Below are positions 57,851-64,000 of a stretch of DNA of 64,000 nt, one piece after another; position 1 is the first letter of the stretch, and the number at the start of each line of letters is the position of its first letter. Source of the DNA: Cryptomeria japonica. Its lineage: Eukaryota; Streptophyta; Pinopsida; Cupressales; Cupressaceae. The stretch covers positions 766,789,330-766,853,329 of the forward strand of contig NC_081408.1 in the NCBI RefSeq assembly GCF_030272615.1, read 5' to 3'. A program made the position numbers and the translations under genes. The notes beneath the pieces are model-generated. The model worked only from the letters and a program-made list of their open reading frames with translations. It had not been told where the DNA came from and ran no database searches.

Positions 57851-59400
57851 CCCTCTGTGTAGTAGTGTTATGAGTCTAATATGACTATTTTTCCAAGAGG
57901 AGGATACCGATATATAATACGAAACTCTCAGGCCCATGTGCCTTACAATTAATAATGATATCAGAAATTATTAGTGTTAAATTTGAACATATAGAATTAT
58001 TTCAACTGTTATTATTTTTTTATAACACCACACAATGTTTCTGGGGTTTAAGATTTAAAAGTTCACGTTTCCTAAATTTGTATACAGCCATTGCAGTTCA
58101 TTTTTCCTTAAGAGAATACCATTATTGATTATTCCATTATTTTAAAAAAAATTGCTAGAAGCAAATCACTTACTACAATGTTTGAAATTGTATACACAAT
58201 TTATCTGACCTGTTGGGGATTCCATATGGCCCATACAGATGAGTTTTCCGTAACGATACAATAATTTATACAGTATATCTATCTCTTCAGTTATTAATAC
58301 CAATACCATTACGATGGCATTTCAGTTTATTGGAGCCAACCCCTATAAACCCAATTTCCCATACAGCCGCCACTTACAATTTACCTCAAAGGTACTAAAA
58401 ATCTACAGCATCAGCTGGCAAAAAAAGAAGTCAAAGAGAAAACAGAGACATAGCCTTTACAATAGAATAATGGAGATTTTAATTTACAAACAGAGACCGT
58501 TATGAGTATCGTTATTTTTGTCTGCTATTTCTCAGCCACTAAATAATTTGTAAATGTGTGTTTCAAACAGGCTTCAAAATCTCGAAAGCCCAAGTTTGTA
58601 TTTGTTTGCAATTTTTTTGTTAGTTATGTGAAATAAATGACAGGTCAGGTTCCCTACCTCTATGCTACAAGACGCTGTAGATATGTGCTGTTTAGAAAAA
58701 TAAAACTCACTATATCTTAAGCATGGAAGCTTTCTCACAAGGAGGAGTACCTGAGAATGAAAAGGAACCAGTTGCATTTGTAGAAGAAGAGACGTTTAGA
58801 AGGGAACCACCTGCATTTAAACAAATGCTATTAGTACTTACATTTGAAGTGCAGATACAATAGTTGAGTAGGAGAAACCTAAAAAACTCGTATAATGCAA
58901 ATAAGAATGTAGTGTGACCGTTCATTGCTATCTTGGTCCGATCAAATATATTTCGTTTTCTTGATGAAGATTAGCAAGATTTAATCAGTTTTTTAAGTAG
59001 AGTGAGTATTTCGCAAGTATGTAGTAATATTCTCGATCAACGGTGCTCATGAAATTCATTGGCTTGATTTACTCCAGCACTCAGTTATTTTTAGTTCCTG
59101 TCGTTTTACCATTTTTACAATCAGCTTACATTTGATTGGTAGGTAACAACTGAATCGCATAGCATTTTAGCAAAGTGGATTTACAAATTTATAAAAAAAG
59201 GCAAACTCCGTTGTTAAATATATTCCCGAATTACTTCCAAATGCATTACTTTCCTTTTTCAAAAATTTACACAGATTGGGTGCCATTTAGTTACACCTCT
59301 CCACGTAATTCTATTGAAAAATACTATTTAAAATTTCTGCAATAATACTTCTAGCTTTACAAATTGCTGTCAAAATATTGAACAATTGACTTTAAACCAA
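57851..59400. other. Unassigned region with two short coding-like frames
   Basis: Two plus-strand ATG frames stand out: 58314-58505 (63 codons, basic, starts MAFQFIGANPYKPNF) and 58723-58862 (46 codons, acidic, starts MEAFSQGGVPENEKEPVAF). Neither is recognised and no splice-supported gene model links them. They may be isolated exons or chance frames. Confidence 0.25.
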
Positions 59401-59402
59401 AA

Positions 59403-59499
59403 TCGAAAAACTATCACACAAAACCGAAACGATCTCTTATGAGAGCAATAGAAGATTGAAAAACTATCACACAAAACCAAAACGATCTCTTATGAGAGC
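59403..59499. repeat. Short tandem duplication (about 45-bp unit)
   Basis: The phrase 'gaaaaactatcacacaaaac' plus 'cgatctcttatgagag' occurs at 59404-59445 and 59457-59498 with one or two differences. Confidence 0.8.
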
Positions 59500-60028
59500 T
59501 TTGTTTATATAAGGGTAGAGCTCCTGTAATAAAGAAGTCTCCATTGGCTGTGCTTTAAATAGACTTTTCAGCTAAAAATACAAAAACGTCTTCGCTTAGA
59601 TAAGTATTAGGCGAAACAAAAACCAAAAAAGATATCAAACAAAACAGAAAAATTCCCATTTGTTCAGTAACCTTACCTGTTGTGGATAATCCTACCGCGC
59701 CTCTCGGGATTCTGAGAAATATTCGAAATCAAAACTTTATTACCATGGTTGCCCGTTAAGGTTTGATTTGATCTCCTAAGTCCTAACTATCAGCGATTTG
59801 ATTTGATCCCAAAATCAGATTTGATCTGATTTGCATTTGCTCTGCATATTTTCAATTGTGAGCTTGTGATTTAAGGACAGGTTTCTATCGAAATATTAAT
59901 GCTTCAAAATAAAAATACTCCAAATTGCAGCAACGAGGTGGGAAACTGTATATATTTTACGCTGTATTCCTTGTTTTTAACATTGTTTTGGACGTAATAT
60001 GCTGTTATTTTGGGTGTATTTCTTTCAG

Positions 60029-60090
60029 CAACATGGTTGATCTGGACGCCATTGTCTTTCAGAATGGGCGGAATTGGAAAGAACTCACTG
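60029..60090 (+). other. Possible isolated exon
   Basis: An open stretch 'NMVDLDAIVFQNGRNWKELT' is preceded by a good acceptor (tatttctttcag) and followed by GTATGG. The protein is not recognised and no partner exon was found. This is only a weak suggestion. Confidence 0.2.
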
Positions 60091-60199
60091 GTATGGACTT
60101 TGTTACCGATATTTTTATTATTATTTTGGGTAGTTGTATATATAGAACAAGTCAAGAGGTATCCTTCTTGAGACGTCTATTGCACTTTAATGTATAGCT

Positions 60200-60820
60200 A
60201 TATACTTCTTATATATACGTTTTTCCTCTTTTTTCTTCATCCTCATACTCTAAAAGAAAACCCTAATTACATTTTTTTTTTTTGGCACTTCAAAATATTC
60301 AAAGAGGTGACAACTATCTCAAATATCTTTTAAGTATCTAAACAAATATTTGTATGGTCAGAAAACCGAACTTAATTGAAAAAGACTATAACTATACAAA
60401 AATAATCAATACATAAATAAGTTTAGAAATAATTCAAAACCAGTTGCATATAATGGACTGGATGGACTTGTTGGCCCGTTTAGAGAATTATGGCTAAAAT
60501 TTTTAGAGTTCTAAATATGGTTGAATGTAAATTTATTTAGATTTATGAAGAATACAAAATGTTTGTACAATGCAAGATATGAATCATTATTACATTAAAT
60601 ACATTTGTTTTGGAAGCCAAAATCTCACTATGTTCATGCAATATAAAAGCCTAGATCGTCATATATATACATATATAATCTTTAAGAGATCCAAGTGGAT
60701 AATATGTGACATCATGGTATGTACAATTAGATAAGTTAAATACTTAATATAAATATATATAATAAAATAAAAATAATTAATACCATATATAATCTATTAC
60801 CTTGTCATATGACTTGCTTA
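60200..60820. other. AT-rich spacer
   Basis: No gene, repeat boundary or RNA gene could be supported here. Confidence 0.5.
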
Positions 60821-60829
60821 ATTTTTATT

Positions 60830-61030
60830 CAAATCCAAAACAAAAAATTAACTTCACCATACATTATGTGCTTTGATTTAAAGTTAAAATCTTAATTATA
60901 TTATTACTACATCATTATTCAAATCCAAAACAAAAAATTAACTTCACCATACATTATGTGCCCAAAAATTTAACTTCACCATACATTATGTGCCCTGATT
61001 TAAAGTTAAAATCTTAATTATATTATTACT
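60830..61030. repeat. Partial tandem duplication (about 85-bp unit, 2.3 copies)
   Basis: 'attcaaatccaaaacaaaaa' followed by 'ttaacttcaccatacattatgtgc' occurs at about 60827-60871 and 60918-60961. A third partial copy starts at about 60968, and the 'tgatttaaagttaaaatctt' tail follows copies one and three. Confidence 0.8.
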
Positions 61031-62350
61031 TAAAGTTAAATAGTTACCCATGTGCGTGCAACTTTGCATGGAAATACATGGAATTAACAATAAAGCTTCA
61101 ATGAAGTTAGGTTCATGCATGGTTTAGTGTAATAGCTCTTAAGTTACTATAGTGAGCTTGACGTAAAAGCTTTGTTGAGAGGGTGAATGATTGTAAATTT
61201 GAGTTCAATTTTTGTGAACATATGATTTATGGAAAGAAAACATGTTTTGTATTATTTTAGTTCTTATAAATATTGAAATGTAATAGACTCAATATATTTA
61301 ATATAATTAGTTTTATTAATGTCCATTCAATTTTAAAATATATCAAAATAGAGATATTAGTTACACCTAGAGTGAGTTAGTTACGGCGATCAATGGAAGA
61401 CTGGTTAACTTGTAGTTGAGACTACATAGAAAGGAACAACCGAAAACATGTATGCAACCTAGACATGTGCCTCTTTGAAAATTTAACCTAATATTCAAGT
61501 TTTCTATCCTTCTTAACTATTGAAACACTTATTATATTTGAGATGTAATACATATTTTTGTTTTAAATCAACAACAAATTAAATCAACAAAGTAGTACCA
61601 AGATGTGATGTGGATGGCAATTTGTATAAACAGAAAATTGAGCATACCAATAAACTGTCCCATAAACCATCATAGCAAGCAATCAAATCATTGTAAGTTG
61701 AACCAACTTCAAATCACCTTGTTGCACTACAGAAGTTTTAATGGATTAATAAAAGTAGAGTCTCTCATTGAATAGGTTTGTTGCAAGTAACCAAATGAAT
61801 GGAGATCTTCAAGAGAAAGCCACAGTGTCATCACATGCAACAAACAGATTTCCATCCATTATAGCTTCCTTTTGCCAGCATATACATTGATGGGTATCTA
61901 GGTAGAGATTGCCCCCTATTGGTGTTACTTTTCAAGTTTTCAGGATAATTTTCTGTGGTGAATTCATTTTTTTGCATTTCTGACACTTTTGCTCTTGCTT
62001 ATTCATTTGGGACCAAAAAAAATAACCTAATTTTTTTAGTTGATTGTATTTTCAGAAATTCTTGAAGACTTTCTTTTATCATGGAATGGCTCTAGAAAAT
62101 TTGATAAACTAGTATAATAAAGTTTTTTTGGTGTATGTATCATATCTAAGCAAGGAGATTTATTGATGTTGTTAGTTTTTAAGTATGATAGGTAAACGAG
62201 GTGTTGACACTTTTATGTAAATTGTTTATTTATAGAAAGAAGATTTAAAAAGTGAAACAATGGATAAACTATGGATTCCATGAGAAATGGATTTCATTTG
62301 GTACATTACTGTGACGGATATCTAAGTTTCAAAATTATTTGAAGTGGAAG
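61031..62350. other. AT-rich spacer
   Basis: No coding sequence or repeat boundary could be supported. Confidence 0.5.
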
Positions 62351-62369
62351 TATTTTGTTAAAATTTTTT

Positions 62370-62862
62370 TATTAAGAAACCTCATTTTCATTTTTTAAAA
62401 TGTTTATTTTCCTTACCTAATTCAAACTTATATTTTATTTTTCTCGTTCTCTAGGCTCACTAAAATAGGTACTTGCGTTTAGTAAATAGACAATGGGTGG
62501 CAAGGAGTTAACAGAAATGGCAAAGAAAACAGGAAAGGTATGTTGTGGGCACCTGCAACCTAAGATGAAAAAAAAATCATTAAGACACCTCATTTTCATT
62601 TTTTAAAATGTTTATTTTCTTGAGTATTTCACCTAATTCAAACTTATATTTTATAGATAATACGTTCATACAAATCAAAGCATATATTTACATTGGATTT
62701 TTTGCATTCTACAGGCTCACTAAAATAGGTACTCACGTTCAGCAAATAGACATTGGGTGGCAAGGAGTTAACCGAAACGGAAAATAAAACTATTCCAACG
62801 GGAATGGCAAAGAAAATAGGAAAGGTATGTTGTGGGCACCTGCAACCTAAGATGTGTGTTGT
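62370..62862. repeat. Tandem duplication of an exon-like segment
   Basis: Copy 1 (about 62375-62568) and copy 2 (about 62580-62855) share the order 'acctcattttcattttttaa', 'aggctcactaaaataggtac', 'gggtggcaaggagttaac', 'aggaaaggtatgttgtgggc'. Copy 2 carries about 80 extra bases, including part of an extended open stretch (GGKELTETENKTIPTGMAKK). Both end in a GT donor-like site. Confidence 0.75.
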
Positions 62863-62947
62863 TTAAAGTTGTCCAACCGATTTTCATAAGGTAAACAACA
62901 AACTGGTAAGAAATTAAAATATTTTGAACATTAAAAAAAAAAAAACT

Positions 62948-64000
62948 GGTAAGAAATTAAGCAGTAATGAAAGAAGAAAATCGAGTAGAATGGAAAAAAC
63001 TAAAAGCAAATCATTTGATAGACTATTGAGAGTGTTTCAATGATTGTGTACTTGCAATCTAGGTGAGGTTTGAAAGGTTGAAGAATAATTTGTTGATAGA
63101 TTCTGCAAATCAATAAAATGAATAGACTCGTTAATTCATATGCAAACAATATGAAAAGAAAAATAATCATATGAAAACATACAATATCACATACCTCCAT
63201 TTGATTGCTTCTGTTCTTGTATTTTTTTTACCAATTCAAAAAATGGTGCTTTACGGTTTCTGCATTTTTTAAAAGTCCAGTGTAACTGTATCGGTAACTA
63301 CTTATTATTAGTTAATCCTTAATTCAATCTTAACTATATTAATTAATATTTTTAAGGCTTATATCGATTGAAAACACAATTGAAAACCAAATGGCCGTCA
63401 AATTTTTTTAAAACCCCTATATGTTGACGCATAATTTTGCTGCCATTGTAGTAGCCTCTCAGCTTAACAAGAACTTATATTTAAGCTGAGTGGCTTCTAC
63501 AATGGCAGCAAAATTATGTGTCAACATATAGGGGTTTTAAAAAAATTTGATGACCATTTTGCTTTCAATTGTGTTTTCAATCGATATAAGCCTTAATAAT
63601 ATTAATTAATATAGTTAGGATTGAATTAAGGCTTAACTAATAATAAGTAGTTATCGATACAGTTACACTGGACTATTAAAAAATGCAGAAACAATAAAGC
63701 ACCATTCTTCGAATTGGTAAAAAAAATTCAAGAACAGAAGCAATCAATTGGAGGTATGTGATATTGTATGTTTTCATACGATTATTTTTCTTTTCATATT
63801 GTTTGCATATGAATTAATGAATCTATTCATTTTATTGATTTGCTAAATCTATCAACAAATTATTCTTCAACCTTTCGAATGTCACCTAGATTGCAGGTAC
63901 ACAATCATTGAAACACTCCCAATAGTCAATCATAGGATTTTCTTTTAGTGTTTTCCATTTTACTCGATTTGCTTCTTTCATTATTGCTTAATTTCTTACC
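62948..64000. mobile_element. Long palindromic (foldback/MITE-like) element at window edge
   Basis: The arms 62948-63467 and 63481-64000 are inverted copies with few mismatches, separated by a 13-nt loop (63468-63480). The outer end is GGTAAGAAATTAAGC. The short phrase 'aactggtaagaaattaa' also occurs just outside at about 62899. The right end coincides with the end of the window, so the true terminus may lie beyond. No protein is encoded. Confidence 0.8.

Overview
This window is repeat-dominated nuclear DNA of a land plant. Evidence: two plant LTR-retrotransposon superfamilies (Ty1-copia and Ty3-gypsy chromovirus-like), plant-type LINEs, Helitrons, a receptor-like-kinase fragment, and an intron-containing pseudogene of a BOR-type boron transporter. 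The deep nesting, very long LTRs and telomere-like interstitial arrays suggest a large genome, possibly a gymnosperm; that is inference, not proof. No complete, expressible host protein gene was found. The only long intact ORF is the copia gag-pol.

Layout. 1-750: 3' end of a LINE. 760-1500: degenerate telomere-like DNA. 1690-3140: hairpin element containing a 1.3 kb TA-rich array. 3141-6000: AT-rich DNA with a probable LINE tail. 6000-17860: three Helitron-derived copies in orientations minus/plus/minus. The last two form a ~4.9 kb palindrome centred near 10325, and the third carries an LTR-element insertion (14750-17565). 18275-18600: kinase pseudogene fragment. 19665-34157: one old, near-full-length LINE (+ strand), split by a young intact copia element (21323-28358, identical LTRs, TSD CTAAG) and by a 1.18 kb foldback element (30366-31546). 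34440-48720: CCCTAA-type array with a ~1.34 kb higher-order unit, split by a 10.3 kb gypsy element (36546-46812, TSD CTATA) that itself contains an inverted gag/LTR segment. 48722-55321: an LTR element with no recognisable pol. It carries a coiled-coil, four-knuckle gag and a broken ~1000-codon ORF of unknown type, and is the best candidate for something undescribed. 55880-57147: boron transporter pseudogene. 57387-57455: tRNA-like sequence. 57600-62900: mostly unassigned DNA with short tandem duplications. 62948-64000: a long inverted repeat reaching the window edge.

Reading the nest from outside in gives a relative history. The LINE and telomere-like arrays are oldest. The Helitrons, gypsy and pol-less element are intermediate and decayed. 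The copia element is very recent. All domain calls come from reading translated sequence by eye; no database search was run.
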